Position numbers and translations under genes: made by a program. Below are positions 21,503 to 33,247 of a stretch of DNA of 64,000 nt, one piece after another; position 1 is the first letter of the stretch, and every line of letters starts with the position of its first letter. The stretch is from Simmondsia chinensis (taxonomy: Eukaryota; Streptophyta; Magnoliopsida; Caryophyllales; Simmondsiaceae): the NCBI GenBank assembly GCA_018398585.1, contig JAGTTD010000008.1, positions 12,040,501-12,104,500 of the forward strand, given 5' to 3'. The notes below the pieces were generated by a model. That model was not told the origin of the DNA. It ran no database searches and saw only the letters and a list, made by a program, of their open reading frames with translations.

Positions 21503-22077
21503 AATTCACCCAGTAAGGGTAAAAACAACATTATTTGCCCAGTAGAGATAAAGAACAACGTTATTCCCCAGTAGAGGGAAAAATCAACGTTATTCGCCCG
21601 ATAGGAGAAAAATTAATAAAATTCGCCCAGTAGAGATAAAAATCAACATTATTCGCCCAATAGGGATAAAAAACAACATTATTCGCCCGATAGGGATATA
21701 AATCAACACAATTTGTCCAATAGGGGAAAAAACAACATCATGTACTAAGTAGGGGTAAAAATAATATTATTCGCCCAATAGAGGTAAAAAAAATTATTCA
21801 CCTAGTACAAGGAAAATCAACACAATTCGCCCAATAGAGATAAAAATTAACATTATTCTCACAGTAGGAGAAAAATCAACGCAATTCACCCAGTAGGCAT
21901 AAAAATCAACATTATTCACCAAGTAGGGGTAAAAACAACATTATTCGTCCAGTAGGGGTCAAGAACAACGTATTCTCCCAGTTGCAGAAAAATCAACACA
22001 ATTCACCCAATAGGGGTAAAAATCAACATTATTCAACCAATATGGGTAAAAATTCACATAATTCGCCCATATAATGA
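21503..22077. repeat. 29-30 bp minisatellite, about 19.5 units
   Basis: Consensus unit CGCCCAGTAGGGGTAAAAA followed by TCAACATTATT. About nineteen and a half head-to-tail units are present, most 29-30 bp long, a few shortened by 1-3 bp. Two unit endings, AACATTATT and AACACAATT, recur, the second about every second to fifth unit. No open frame is maintained because unit lengths vary. Confidence 0.92.
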
Positions 22078-22374
22078 CCAAACAAAAGAAATTATCCATC
22101 TTCACTTCTTTTAAGATACATTTTTAAAAAATAATAAAAGAAACTTAATTTGTAAGAAAAGGAAAAGGACACTTATCCTCACACTAAAACATCATCCTAC
22201 CACTATAAATATAGAAAAGGGAGAATGAAAGAAGGTTAAAAAAAAACTAAGGGATAACGGGGATCTCAATAATCTTTGAAAGTAGCTTGAGTTTAACTTC
22301 TTCTCAATCACCTACTGAACACCACAAATACGGCGAACTTATTTCGTCATTTTAGCTTCTTCTCTTTCTGACAA
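22078..22374. other. Spacer with TATA-like motif before the LINE
   Basis: TATAAATATA at about 22204-22213 followed by an A/G-rich leader-like stretch resembles the promoter part of an LTR or gene, but no partner LTR or frame was found. Confidence 0.35.
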
Positions 22375-23010
22375 ATGCAAACGACTACCAAGCCACCCCC
22401 TTGCGCTCGCTCTCTCTCTCTCCTCCCCTTCCCTCGTCGGCACCCTCGCCGACTGCTACTCCACCACCCAGGCACCACCATCAAGACAGCGACACCGCGA
22501 CGCTGGCCAAAGCAACGCTGTAGCCGTCGACACCACCACCACTTCACCTTCCCCCCCCCCCCCCCTCTTTTCTTCCCACCCACTCTCTCACCCCCCTCGG
22601 CCTGCCCTCCCTCCCTGGCCCCGGCCTTGACCAGCCACCGCCACCACCACCACCGAAAACCTCTGTCCACGACCACCAACCCCACCTCCACCTCCATCGG
22701 CCCCCGACCATCCCGCCAACACGCACACGCCCAGCCCCCCCTCCTCCATCCCTTGCTACCCCACCACCACCACGACCACCACCCACATCCCCACCCCCAC
22801 CTCCACCTCCACCTCCACCGGCCACCCTCTCCACCCGACACCCCTCTCCCCCCCTACACCACCACCCCACTACCAAGCACAAAACCCACGACCCCCACGA
22901 CCACCAACACCACCGTTGACCACCACCTCCCAGCCCCCACCGCAAGGCAGTCCCACCTCCTCTCGCAGCCGGCCGGCCACGGTAAGCAAAATCGGCCGGC
23001 CTCAAGTTAG
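22375..23010 (+). other. C-rich 5' region of the LINE
   Basis: About 640 bp dominated by CCACC, CACCAC and C runs, including 15 consecutive C at 22551-22565. The complement is G-run-rich. It is sharply different from the AT-rich surroundings. The long Pro/His/Thr-rich frame here reflects composition and has no recognisable domain; I treat it as untranslated leader or promoter. Confidence 0.6.
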
Positions 23011-23135
23011 AATTCTCCCACTGTCTCTTATATTCAGTGTTCCCCATTGTTGTGATATCACCAGTGTTGTTGCTACTATATCCTTGTAATTGGAGAGTCT
23101 ATTCATGTCTAATCGAGACTGGTGACAAATAGTTT

Positions 23136-24000
23136 ATGAATTTTACTAGTAACATAGCTCAAAACCTGAGGCCACCTTCAAAGGGGTTAGGGAGGAGACG
23201 GAACAGCGGTTGCGGTGAGGGGAGCCGCCGATTTGGGACATTAAATGTTGGCACACTAATGAGAAAGAGCTTTGAGGTGGCCCAAATGGTGATGAGGAGA
23301 AAGATCAACATCATGTGCCTTCAAGAGACTAGGTAGGTGGACATAGAAGCAAGAGACGTGCTAGGATACAAACTGTTGTACTGGGGCCAATCTAAGGGGA
23401 GGAATGGAGTAGGTATTAATTTCAATAGCTTCTTCAGGTACAAAGTCGTAGGTGTCACTAGGATTAGCGATAGGATTATTAGTATCCGGCTAATTTTAGA
23501 TAGGGAGATATTGAACGTTATAAGTGCCTACGCCCCCCAGGTTAGCAAACAGAATAGGTGAAGGCTAGATTTTGGGAGGACTTAGACATAACAATGCAAG
23601 GCATACCCCAGAGCGAACAAGTGGTGATTGGGGGTGACTTCAATGGGCATGTGGGAGCGAACACAGAAGGATATGCATCCCACCATGGAGGCTTTGGTTT
23701 TGGAATGAGGAACGATGAGGGCAAGTCTATGTTAGACTTTGCCATCACCTATGAGTTAACGGTTGCCAACACCTTTTCAGAAAGCGTGGAGACCGTGTAA
23801 TCACATATCGAAGTGGTGGAGCAAAGACCCAGATTGACTACATCCTACTAAGCAAGAGAATTCAAAAAGATTGCAAGGATTGCAAGGTTATCTCTAGTGA
23901 AGACCTCTCAACACAACATACGGTAATGTGTGTTGAGATCAAGGCGCAGAGAAGGGGCACGAAAACCTTGAAACCATCATAGCCACGTACGCGTTGGAGG
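23136..24000 (+). pseudogene. LINE endonuclease domain (RTE type)
   Basis: The frame reads FGTLNVGTLMRKSFEVAQMV, NIMCLQETR (metal-binding Glu), then after an in-frame stop YKLLYWGQSKGRNGVGINF, VISAYAPQV, VVIGGDFNGHVGANTEGY (catalytic Asp-Asn) and FVANTFSE-like ANTFSES. A frameshift near 23800 leads to ITYRSGG and QIDYILLSKR, the usual SxxxxIDYIL block. This exo-endo-phosphatase-fold enzyme nicks the target for reverse transcription. Stops at about 23334, 23559 and 23798 and the frameshift make it inactive. Confidence 0.85.
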
Positions 24001-24894
24001 GATCTGAAGGGGGAAAAGGCTCAAACCTCTAAGCAAAGAGCTGAGCCTGAGCTGGGAGGGGAGTGTGAGGGAGATGCAAGCCTCTTTTAGAACCAAGTAG
24101 CCCAAAAGATCAGAGGTGTGGCATGCAAAGTCCTAGGCATATCAAAAGGTGGGGCACCAAACAACAGAGAAACTTGGTGGTGGGGTAGGGAGGTCCAAGA
24201 AAGGATTAAGGAGAAAAGCAGTTGCCTCAAAGAGTGGGATCGAAGTGGAGATGAGGAAAAGAGACAACAGTACAAGCAAGCTAAGAAGGAAGCTAAGATA
24301 GCAGTAAGAGATGCACAATCTAAAGCCTTCAAGGATTTGTATAAAAGATTGTATACAGTTAAGGGAGCTAGGGACCTCTATGGAATTGCAAAAGCAAGAG
24401 ATAGGAGGATAAGAGACCTAGATCAAGTAAGGCACATAAAGGGGGCAGATGGACGAGTGCTCATGGATGAGCAACAAATTAAATCTAGGTGAAAATCCTA
24501 TTTCCACTATCTGTTCAATGAAAAGAGAGATACAGAAGCATCCCCAGGAGAACTACAATCACCAGCGGAGCAAAGGATCGACTGCTACGGCATAAGAATT
24601 AGACCCTAGGAAGTTAGGGAAGCATTAAGGAAGATGGGCAGGGGTAAGGCAGTCGGCCTAGACGAAATACCCATTGAGACATGGAAATGCACTGGAGAAA
24701 TGGGTGTCAGATGGCTGACCAAGTTATTCAACCAAATCCTCCAACCGAAAAAGATGCCTGATGAATGGCGGAAGAGTACATCAGTTCCCTTGTATAAGAA
24801 CAAAGGTGACATTCATAGTTGTGCCAACTACAGAGGAATCAAACTAATGAGCCACACCCTCAAGCTCTGGAAGCGGGTAATAGAAACAAGGCTA
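24001..24894 (+). pseudogene. LINE connector and start of RT
   Basis: After the endonuclease comes a Lys/Glu-rich connector (NNRETWWWGREVQERIKEKS, QYKQAKKEAKIAVRDAQSKA), then RT blocks GRGKAVGLDEIPIETWK, MPDEWRKSTSVPLYKNKGD and NYRGIKLMSHTLKLWKRVIE. These match the 'GKAxGPDxIPIExWK ... WRxSxLVPIYKNKGD ... NYRGIKLMSHTMKLWERVIE' series of plant RTE LINEs. The frame stops where the LTR of B1 starts. Two in-frame stops lie near 24490 and 24609. Confidence 0.88.
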
Positions 24895-25191
24895 TGTTAA
24901 GTATCAAGATGAATCTTGATCTTAACCTAGGAGAGAGAATTGAGATAAGAGAAAGAAGGGAAGGAGATGAGGAAATAGAGGGAAAATATCTAAAGATATT
25001 TCAATTTGATTATTCATAAACGAAACTCACACCCAACCTAGCCACTTCTAGCTGTTACAAAATTAAAGAACTAACTAAGAATCTAAACCAACAACTCAAT
25101 TCAACCGATTCAACAACCGGACACAACATTACAACTTAAACTACTTTTCCGGCCAAAACACAAAATTCAATTACAATCCGGGGACATGACA
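24895..25191 (-). repeat. B1 3' LTR
   Basis: 297 bp, TGTTAAGTATC to GGACATGACA. The next bases, read on the minus strand, give the polypurine tract AGGGGAGGGTAT. By hand count about 20 substitutions separate it from the other LTR, with no indels, roughly 7 percent. Confidence 0.93.
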
Positions 25192-25204
25192 ATACCCTCC
25201 CCTG

Positions 25205-26648
25205 AAACTCATTCTTGTCTCAAGAATGGAATGAAGGAAATTGTGACTTAATGAAGGACCAGTTCACCCATGTCGCCTGTTATAGACCCAGATTGGTCCA
25301 TTGGACCAAAATATGCTTAATCACTGCTCCTTGCTGCTGCACCACTCTTCTGTCCAGAATCAACTCTGGTTCCAACATCAATTGCCCATTGTTTTCAGCC
25401 AGTAAGATAGCTGCTGCACCTTGATCTTTACCTGCTACTCCTTTAACTTGGGCAGCTACCTATTTCCTAAGTAAAGAAACGTGGAAAAGAGGATGCACCA
25501 AACAATCGGGTGGAAGCTCTAACCTGTAAGCTGCCTTACCAATTCTTTCAATGACCTCGTAAGGCCCATAAAATCGAGCTGACAACTTAATTTTCTTGCG
25601 TATGGCCACAGAATTCTATCGGTAAGGCTGCAACTTGAGATAAACCAAGTTTCCAACATTAAAACTTCAATCAATTCTCTTCCTATCAGCATAGAACTTC
25701 ATTCTGGCTTGGGCTAACTGCAAATTGTCTCTGAGTTGCCGGGCTAGCTGAACTCTTTGATGAAGTAATTCATTAACTCCCTGCACATGAGAGATTACTC
25801 CTTGATTGAACAAGGGAGAAGAAGGTTCATACCCATAGGCGGCCTTGAAAGGAGTAATTCCCAAGAGCTATGAAAATGAGTGTTGTACCAATACTTTGCA
25901 AGGGATATCCACCTATGCCACTGCTTTGGATGAGAGAATGTCATCCCAAATACTGCTCAATACACTGATTTACCCTCTCAGTTTGTCCATCTGACTGAGG
26001 GTGATACGATGAACTTAGAGCTAAGGTAGTTCCAAGCACTAGGAACAACTCTCGCCAAAAGTTGCTTGTAAACAACCTATCCCTATCTGAATCTATCGTT
26101 TGGGGAAGACCATGCAGCTTGTAGATGTGATCCAAAAACAATCTAGCAAGTTTCCCAGCAGTAATTGGATGACGGAGTGTAATGAAGTGCCCATATCGAG
26201 TGAAGCGAGCAATTACTACCCAAATTATTTCCCTGCCTTTAGACTTAGGCAACCCCTTGATAAAATCCATACTGATGTGAGTCCAGGAACCTTCAGGAAC
26301 TGATAAAGGCTGTAGTAACCCTTTATAAGGAGTGTGTTCAACCTTGATTTGTTCATAGGTATCACATTATTGCACAAAATCTTACACATCCTTCTTTCGC
26401 CCCGGCCATTGGAAGTATTCCTTGATCCTCTGATGTGTTCCCTCCATTGCAGAATGTCCACCCCATGGAGAATCATGAGATGCTGCAATAATTTGTCTCC
26501 TCAACTCACTGCTGCTACCCACATAAATCTTGCCATTGATTCTGATTATTCCTTTACTAACAGTCACACTTGCTTCTGGACTTACAGACATAGGCTGGAT
26601 GCAATGAGGAACAATGTGTAATTGAGCAAAATCATCCAGCTCATAAGA
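25205..26648 (-). pseudogene. B1 integrase and C-terminal domain
   Basis: From high to low coordinates: IIRINGKIYVGSSSELRRQI, SHDSPWGGHSAMEGTHQRI (HH of the zinc finger), then a damaged CxxC region, WTHISMDFIKGLP (first Asp), IDSDRDRLFTSNFW (second Asp), YHPQSDGQTERVNQC (Glu), TPFKAAYGYEPS, ARMKFYADRKRID, and the tail VHPLFHVSLLRK and LVQWTNLGL with TWVNWSFIKSQFP. The tail resembles the chromodomain-type end of chromovirus integrases. The catalytic DDE triad is present but at least six stops interrupt the frame. Confidence 0.88.
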
Positions 26649-27924
26649 CTAAATCACTTCAGTCATCCATAGGGGTATCACTTGAGTAACTGCATCACAC
26701 ATAGCATCTTCTATATCTTCTAATTTCCCTTCTTCAAGACGCTTAGAAAGAGCATCAGCCACAATGTTTTCTGCCCTCTTTCTGTATTCGATGGTATATT
26801 CCAACCCCAACATCTTCATCAGCCCTTTCCTTTGAACTCTTGTGGAAATCCTTTGCTCTAACAAGTACTTGAGGCTCTGATGATCAGTTCTGATCACGAA
26901 CTAATGGCCCTCTGAGTAATGTCACCACTTTTGAATAGCTAGAAGTATTGCCATATACTCCTTCTCATAGATGGAGAGCTTTTGATTTTTGGGTCCCAAA
27001 GCCTAGCTTCGATTAGCCAAGGGTCTACCACCTTGTGAAAGCACTGCACCAATACCCAAGCTGCTTGCATTTGTCTCAAGTGTGAAAGGTTAGCTGAAAT
27101 CCGGCATTGCTAAGACTGGAGCCTGAGTGATAGATTGCTTTAGTAATTCAAAAGCCTCTCTAGCTGATTCATTCCAATTAACGCTGTCTTTCTTCAACGG
27201 ATCTGTCAAAGGCTACGCAAGTAAGCCGTAACCAATAATGAATTTGCATATCCAGTTAAACCCTAGGATCCCCTCAACCCCTTAAGTCATTTGGGCTCAG
27301 GCCAACTCTCAATAGCCTGAACTTTACTGGCATCAGTAGTAACCCCCTCAGCTGAAATAATGCGACCCAGATACTCAACATGAGTCTTGGCAAAAGCGCA
27401 TTTCGAGAGCTTTGCAAACAGCTTGTGTTCTCTCATAGTCTGAAAAACCAGCCTCCAGTGCTCAAGGTGTTGCTTGAGTGTAGGGCTGGAAACCAGTATG
27501 TCGTTAAAGAAAACAAGGACAAACCTCCTCAAATAGACCCTGAAAACCTTGTTCATCAAGGCTTGGAAAGTTGCTGGTACATTGGACAACCCAAAAGGCA
27601 TTACAACAAATTCATAATGCCCCTGATGAGTCCTAAAGGTTGTTTTATGGGTGTCTCGTCCTTGCACTCTTCTCTGATGATACCCTTGTCGAAGATCCAA
27701 CTTGGAGAAATAACATGCTCCATAGAGTTCATCAAGCAAATCATCAATAATAGGAATTGGAAACTTGGCCTTGATTGTAAGAGAGTTCAATTGGCGATAA
27801 TCAATACACATTCTTAATGTCCCATCTTTCATTTTCACCAAAATCATCGGAGATGCAAAAGGACTGTGGCTATGCCTTATGAACTTGGTTCTTAGCAACT
27901 CATCCACCTATCTGTCTATCCCAT
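26649..27924 (-). pseudogene. B1 reverse transcriptase and RNase H
   Basis: RT blocks: [51 protein letters not shown] (first Asp), [20 protein letters not shown] and LVFFNDILVSS. The last is the YxDD-type box with its first catalytic Asp changed to Asn, so the enzyme was dead irrespective of the stops. A frameshifted thumb follows; RNase H survives as TDHQSLKYLLEQRISTRVQR and AENIVADALSKR. The 5' end of this segment at 27924 is the A1 insertion point, in a codon just before VDELL. Confidence 0.9.
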
Positions 27925-28315
27925 TGTTGTAAATCATTAATTCTTTCGGTTGTAATTGGTCCCTAGCTGATTGTATTGTGTTTGGTTGATGTGGAGTTGA
28001 ATTTTGTTTGTTATTTGGTAGTTAGTTGGCGCCAATAGGGTCCAATTCAGGTCAATATGGTTAATTGTGGCGGCTTGCTAATTTTGTTCCAATTTCTGTT
28101 ATAGGCGGTTAGCTCTTGATGTGTCTTGGTGCATTGTATTAGATCTTCTATAAATAGGTCTAATGCTTGTAATATCTTCATTCAATCAATATCAACCTGA
28201 TTTCCTTTTGGAAAATCCTCTATATTTCTCTACTTCTCATGTCCTTTCAATTCTTTTCTCATCTTATCTCTCTCTTCCGCAAGGTTAGCTATCAATCTAG
28301 GTTTGGTGGTTAACA
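27925..28315 (+). repeat. A1 5' LTR
   Basis: 391 bp, TGTTGTAAATCATTAATTC to TGGTTAACA. TATA motif TATAAATA near 28149. The last 32 bp can fold into a 12-bp stem (28284-28295 with 28303-28314). Primer site TTGGTATCAGAGC starts at 28317. Confidence 0.92.
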
Positions 28316-28389
28316 ATTGGTATCAGAGCCGGTTCAAGTTGTCTATTGCTTGAATTGAACTGGCAAAATCGAAGAAACACAATCAAGAA

Positions 28390-29737
28390 ATGGCTGAAGG
28401 AGTTAGGACACGATCGGGTGCTGGTGGAGGCAATGTACCTCTTGCTGTTCAAACAGAAGTGTCCGATGCTTCTGAGGCTGGTGCGAACATTCTAAAGGAG
28501 TATGTCACGCTTGATCAGAAGAAGGAATTACTCAATCATTCAGAGGAACGCTGTGCTTGAGGTTACAGCAAATGAATTTGGAAAATCAGCAAATGCAGTT
28601 AGCAAATCAACAAAGAAATGATGATCGATTTTCAAAATTGGAGGAAAGGAAGGAGAATCTGCAAGATGAGATCAAGAGACACAAGGAATCATCTGTCAAT
28701 GCGATCCTAAAGCGTGCAAGTCAGCTTATTCCACCAACTGAAGTGACTCAACCGCAGGTACATATAGACATAAATGTAAATTTGGACAGAAATCGTGGCA
28801 AATCTCCTGAGATACAGGCTGAAGCAGGTCCTTCAATTCATAACCGATCAGTGGATGTTCGACCTTCAGTAATTGAGGTTGCTGCAGGCACTCATGATCG
28901 AAATGCAGGTCCAGGCCAATTCAGATCTTATGGTCAGAGCTTAGGTCTGCATAACAGGCCACCTGATGTGAATGTTCATCAAAGAAGTTCATCCGATGAT
29001 CTTGATCAACAGAATAGACCTCCTAATTTGCAACAACAGCAGAGATCCTTGAGTAATGATGCTTCATTTGGTGGTAGAAGTCATGTTCACAGATAGCTAA
29101 GGGCCCAAATCGAGCCATTTGATGGAAAACAGCCTGAGTCTTGGCCGAGGGGTTGTGAATGGCATTTTCATTTCTATAACACCAATGAAGCTGAAAAAGT
29201 AGAGCTAGCTGCAGTGCATCTTCATGGAGACCACGAGGTATGGTTTTATAGTGTCTTGAGGAGTAATCCTTGTCTTTCTTAGGACCAATTCGTGGAAGAG
29301 CTGTGTGAGAGGTATGGTGAAGAGGATTCGAGCGATGTTGTTGATAGCTTTAATAAGGTTTATCAAACATCTACGGTTAAGGAGTACAGGATCAGATTTG
29401 AGAACTTGCATGCTAACATGATAGCCATTAATCCACATTCTACCGAAGCATATTATGTCTCAAGCTTTATTAGTGGATTGAGGCCAAGAGTTAAGAATTT
29501 GGTTAAGGCCATTGAGCCAAAGACTCTTTCCAAAGCCTATAATAAGGCTAAATTGATTGAGGCTACACTTGTATCTTCAAGTGATAAAAGCAAATTCAAG
29601 AGAAGCAATTACAAGACTCATCAAAGAGATTCATCAAGCAACAAGGCTGGCCGATCAGTGGACAAGAGATCTACATGGTTATGTTATAGATGTAATCAGC
29701 ATATCAGCCTGGACATAGGTGCCATCCAAAGTCCTTA
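28390..29737 (+). pseudogene. A1 gag
   Basis: ATG at 28390 gives MAEGVRTRSGAGGGN, followed by stop and frameshift into QQMNLENQQMQLANQQRNDD and a coiled-coil-like Lys/Glu region. The Gag core follows: RAQIEPFDGKQPESW, FHFYNTNEAEKVELAAVHLH, GDHEVWFYSVLRSNP, SSDVVDSFNKVYQTSTVKEY and YYVSSFISGLRPRVKNLVKA. A damaged zinc knuckle (LCYRCNQ, then out of frame where GHxC is expected) ends it near 29735. Gag packages the RNA in virus-like particles. At least four stops or frameshifts. Confidence 0.88.
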
Positions 29738-31431
29738 ATGTCTGTAGGGGGTTCTCGTGTTGCTGTTGAATCAGATACAGAAGGCTCAGGGTCTGCAGAA
29801 GATAGCTCTGGGCTAGATTCACGTGATGAGTTGTTTGAGGATGAGGTTGAGATTTCCATAAAGGCTCTTATAGGAAGTCGTGCTCACAACAACATACGCA
29901 TTGGTGGGAAAGCAGGAAAAACTTCCATTACCATTCTTCTGGATAGTGAAAGCACACATAGCTTTGTCGATCCTAAGTTGGTAGAGAAGGTGAAGCATGA
30001 AATCATCAAAACTCATCCCTTGGCCGTAATGGTAGCTGATGGCAACTCGATTACAATTCAAAAGAAGTGCCAATCATTTCATTGGTCTATGCAAGATCAC
30101 AAATTCACTTTTGATTTTAGAGTTCTCCCTTTGGGAGGGTGTGATATGGTGCTTGGAGTGGATTGGATAAGGACTTTTAATTCGGGGTTGTTTGATTTTG
30201 ATAAGATGACAGTTTCCTTTGAAGTTCATGGCAATAAGGTCACATTACATGGGATTTCAAACCATGCATAGTTGAAATTGTTCAATGGCAAACGCTTACA
30301 TGGTAGCTTCAAGGAGAATGCAATACAATGGTTGGGACAATTATTCATGATTTCACCTACAGATCTGCAGCAAGTTATACAACCTGAAGTTCATGCTTTG
30401 CTCGAAGAGTTTGAGGACATTTTTGAGCCACCAAAGAGCCTTCCTCCCCAAAGAAGTGTTAATCATGCCATATCGTTATGTTCATGCCCAAAAATCAGAG
30501 ATCGAGAAGCAGGTGGATGAGTTGCTGCAAATGAGCTTCATTAGACCAAGCCATAGTCCCTTTGCTTCACCCGTGATTCTTGTTAAGAAGAAGGATGGCA
30601 TGGCTAGAATGTGCATCGATTATCGTCGATTGAATTCTTTGACAGTGAAGGATAAATTTCCTATCCCTGTTATTGACGACTTGCTCGATGAGTTATATGG
30701 AGCACACTTCTTCTCTAAGCCTGACATAAGGCAGGGATATCATCAAATTAGAGTTCTCGAGCCGGATATATATAAGACAGCTTTTCAGACCCACCATGGG
30801 CATTTTGAGTTCGTTGTCATGCCTTTCGGTTTAACAAACGCTCCGGCCACATTCCAGGCGACTATGAATCATATTTTCAAGTCTTGCTTGAGGAGATCGG
30901 TGTTGGTTTTCTTCGATGATATATTGATATATGGTTCGTCCTATGAAGATCACCTTACTCACCTTAGAGAAGTATTCCTTATGATGCGGCAGAACCGGTT
31001 CTTTGCCAAGCTGTCGAAGTGCTCTTTTGCGCAGTCCAACCTTGAATATTTGGGCCATATCATCTCACATGAAGGAGTCTCTACCGATCCTTCCAAGGTG
31101 CAAGCAATGCAAGAGTAGCCAATTCCCATGGCCTTGAAACAGTTGAGCGGTTTCTTGGGATTGACCGGTTATTATAGGAAGTTCATAAATGGTTATGGGT
31201 CCATTGCAAAGCCCTTAACCAAGCTTCTAAAGAAGGATGCATTCAAGTGGAATGACAAGGCACAATCAGCTTTTGATGCACTCAAGTCGGCTATGTGTGA
31301 GGCTCCTGTGTTGGCCATGCCGAATTTTGCCGAGGACTTCATGTGGAGACAGATGCAAGTGGGACTGGTTGTGGGGCTGTTCTCTCATAACATGGAAGAC
31401 CAATTCCTTATTTGAGTCATGCTCTTAGTCT
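29738..31431 (+). pseudogene. A1 protease, RT and start of RNase H
   Basis: Protease: [19 protein letters not shown], where the active-site DSG reads DSE, then LAVMVADGNSITIQ and [91 protein letters not shown] and [11 protein letters not shown] with both catalytic Asp intact. The linker before RT lacks about 12 residues compared with A2 and is frameshifted near 30470. A TAG replaces the Trp codon in 'QEWPIPM' at about 31116. RNase H begins at [20 protein letters not shown] and is cut at 31431 by A2. Confidence 0.9.
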
Positions 31432-31824
31432 GTTATAATTCATTTAGTCTTTCGGTTGTAATTGATCTTTAATTGTTAGTAATGTGTTGGGTGCTGTTGA
31501 GTTGTATTTTTGAATGTTAGTTGCCGGTCGGTTGGCACCAAAATCAGGTACTAAGGTCAATATCGAACAAATGAGGCGGCCGGTTTGATTTAGGCGCCAA
31601 AGTCGGTTTTAGCGGTTAGTATTGTGTGTGTTTGGATGCATTGTACCAAGATCTATTATAAATAGATCTAATGCTTGTAATATCTTAATTCAATAAATAA
31701 TAACCTGATTTTCTTTTGGAAAATCCTCTCTATTTCTCTACTTCTCATCTACTTTCAATTCTCTTCTCATCTCATCTCTCTCTTTCACAAGGTTAGCTAT
31801 CAATCTAGGTTTTGGTAGTTAACA
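31432..31824 (+). repeat. A2 5' LTR
   Basis: 393 bp, TGTTATAATTCATTTAGTC to TAGTTAACA. The TATA box lies inside an inverted repeat, AGATCTATT-ATA-AATAGATCT (31649-31669). The U5 end can form a 12-bp stem just before the primer site TTGGTATCAGAGC at 31826. Confidence 0.94.
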
Positions 31825-31898
31825 ATTGGTATCAGAGCTTGTTTTACTCATCTATTGCTTGAATTGAGCTGGCAAAGTCAAAGGAAAAGAATCAAAGC

Positions 31899-33247
31899 AT
31901 GGCTGAAGGAGTTAGGACACGATCGAGTGCTGGTGGAGGCAATGTTGCTTCAACTGTTCAACCAGAAGTGCCTTATGCTGCTATGGCTGGTTCGAACACT
32001 CCAAAGGAGCATGTCACGATTGATCAATTGAAGGAATTGAACAATCATTCACAATTACAATCAGAGGAACGCTGGTTCTCGAGGTTTCAGCAAATTAACC
32101 TGGAAAATCAGCAAATGCAATTAGCAATTTAGCAAAAAAATGATGATCGGTTGTCCAAATTGGAGGAAAGGATGGAGAATCTGCAAGATCAGGTCAAGAA
32201 ACAAGGAGAAGCATCCGTCAATGCAATCCTTAAGCCTGTAAGTCAGCTCGTTCCTCCTGCTAATGTGGCTCAACCGCAGATGCATTCGAACAGAAATGAG
32301 AATCTGGACAGAACGCGTGGCAAATCACCTGTGATACAGCCAGATGCCGGTCCCTCAATTCAGATTAGATCAGCAGATGATCGACCTTCAGTAGCTGAGG
32401 TTGCTGCAGGTACATTTGATCGAAATGCAGGACCAGGATAGTCCAGATGTTTTGGCCAGAGCACCGAATTGCATTCTAGGCCACCTGACTTGAACGATCA
32501 CCAAAAGACTGCATCCTATGATCTAGAACAGCAAGATAGACCTCCTGATCTGTATCAACAGCAGAGATCCGTGAGTTATGAGGCTACATCTGGCGGCAGA
32601 AGTCACGCTCATAGGCAGCCAAGGGTGCAAATAGAGCCGTTTGAGGGAAAACAGCCTGAGTCTTAGTTGAGGGGGTGTGAAAGGTATTTTCACTTCTATA
32701 ACATCAATGAGGCGGAAAAAGTTGAGCTAGCTACTGTGCATCTTCATGGAGACCATGAGGTAAGGTTTTATAGTGTCTTGAGGAGTAATCCTTGTCCTTC
32801 TTGGGACAAATTCGTGGAAGAGCTTTGTGAGAGTTGTGGTGAAGAGGATTCAAGCGATGTTGTTGATAGCTTTAATAAAGTTTATCAAACATCTAAGGTG
32901 AAGGAGTACATGACCAGATTTGAGAATTTGTGTGCTAATATGATAGCCATTAATCCACGTTCTACCGAAGCTTTATTAGTGGATTGAAGCCATGAATTAA
33001 AAGCTTGGTTAAGGCCATTGAGCCAAGGACTCTCTCCAAAGCCTATAACAAGGCTAAGTTGATTGAGGCCACGCTTGTGTCTTCAAGTGACAAAAGAAAA
33101 TTCAAGAGTAGCAATTACAAGACTCATCCAAATGATTCTTCAAGCATCAAATCTGGCCGATCTGTGGACAGGAGATCTACACGACTATGTTATAGATGCA
33201 ACCAGCCATATCAGCCTGTTCATAGGTGCAATCCGAAGTTCTTGATG
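31899..33247 (+). pseudogene. A2 gag
   Basis: ATG at 31899: MAEGVRTRSSAGGGNVAST, TIDQLKELNNHSQLQSEERW, NLENQQMQLAI then stop. It continues in the same phase with KLEERMENLQDQVKKQGEAS, QPRVQIEPFEGKQPES (stop at the Trp codon), RYFHFYNINEAEKVELATVH, HEVRFYSVLRSNPCPSWDKF and DVVDSFNKVYQTSKVKEYMT. A short deletion removes residues around 'YYVSSFISGL' near 32970. The zinc knuckle is intact in spacing: CYRCNQPYQPVHRC at about 33188. At least four stops, mostly TAG. Confidence 0.9.

Larger units (their letters stand above)
22375..24894 (+). mobile_element. RTE-clade LINE, 5' part
   Basis: The 5' half of a LINE whose 3' half lies at 47447-49404. The two are separated by the insertion of element B1, shown by the shared target duplication ggcta at 24890-24894 and 47447-47451 and by continuation of the RT frame across the gap. 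Order: a C-rich 5' region, apurinic-type endonuclease, connector, and the first RT blocks. The exact 5' boundary is uncertain. Confidence 0.88.

Noticed and set aside
21503..22077. Possible CRISPR array
   Set aside because: Units are contiguous and degenerate with no unique spacers, and the context is a plant genome.
22375..23010. 211-residue Pro/Thr/His-rich frame and its Gly/Trp-rich shadows on the other strand
   Set aside because: Composition artefact of a C-rich leader; no domain, and length is explained by the lack of AT-rich stops.
27380..27817. 145-residue plus-strand frame opposite the B1 reverse transcriptase
   Set aside because: Antisense shadow of the RT frame.
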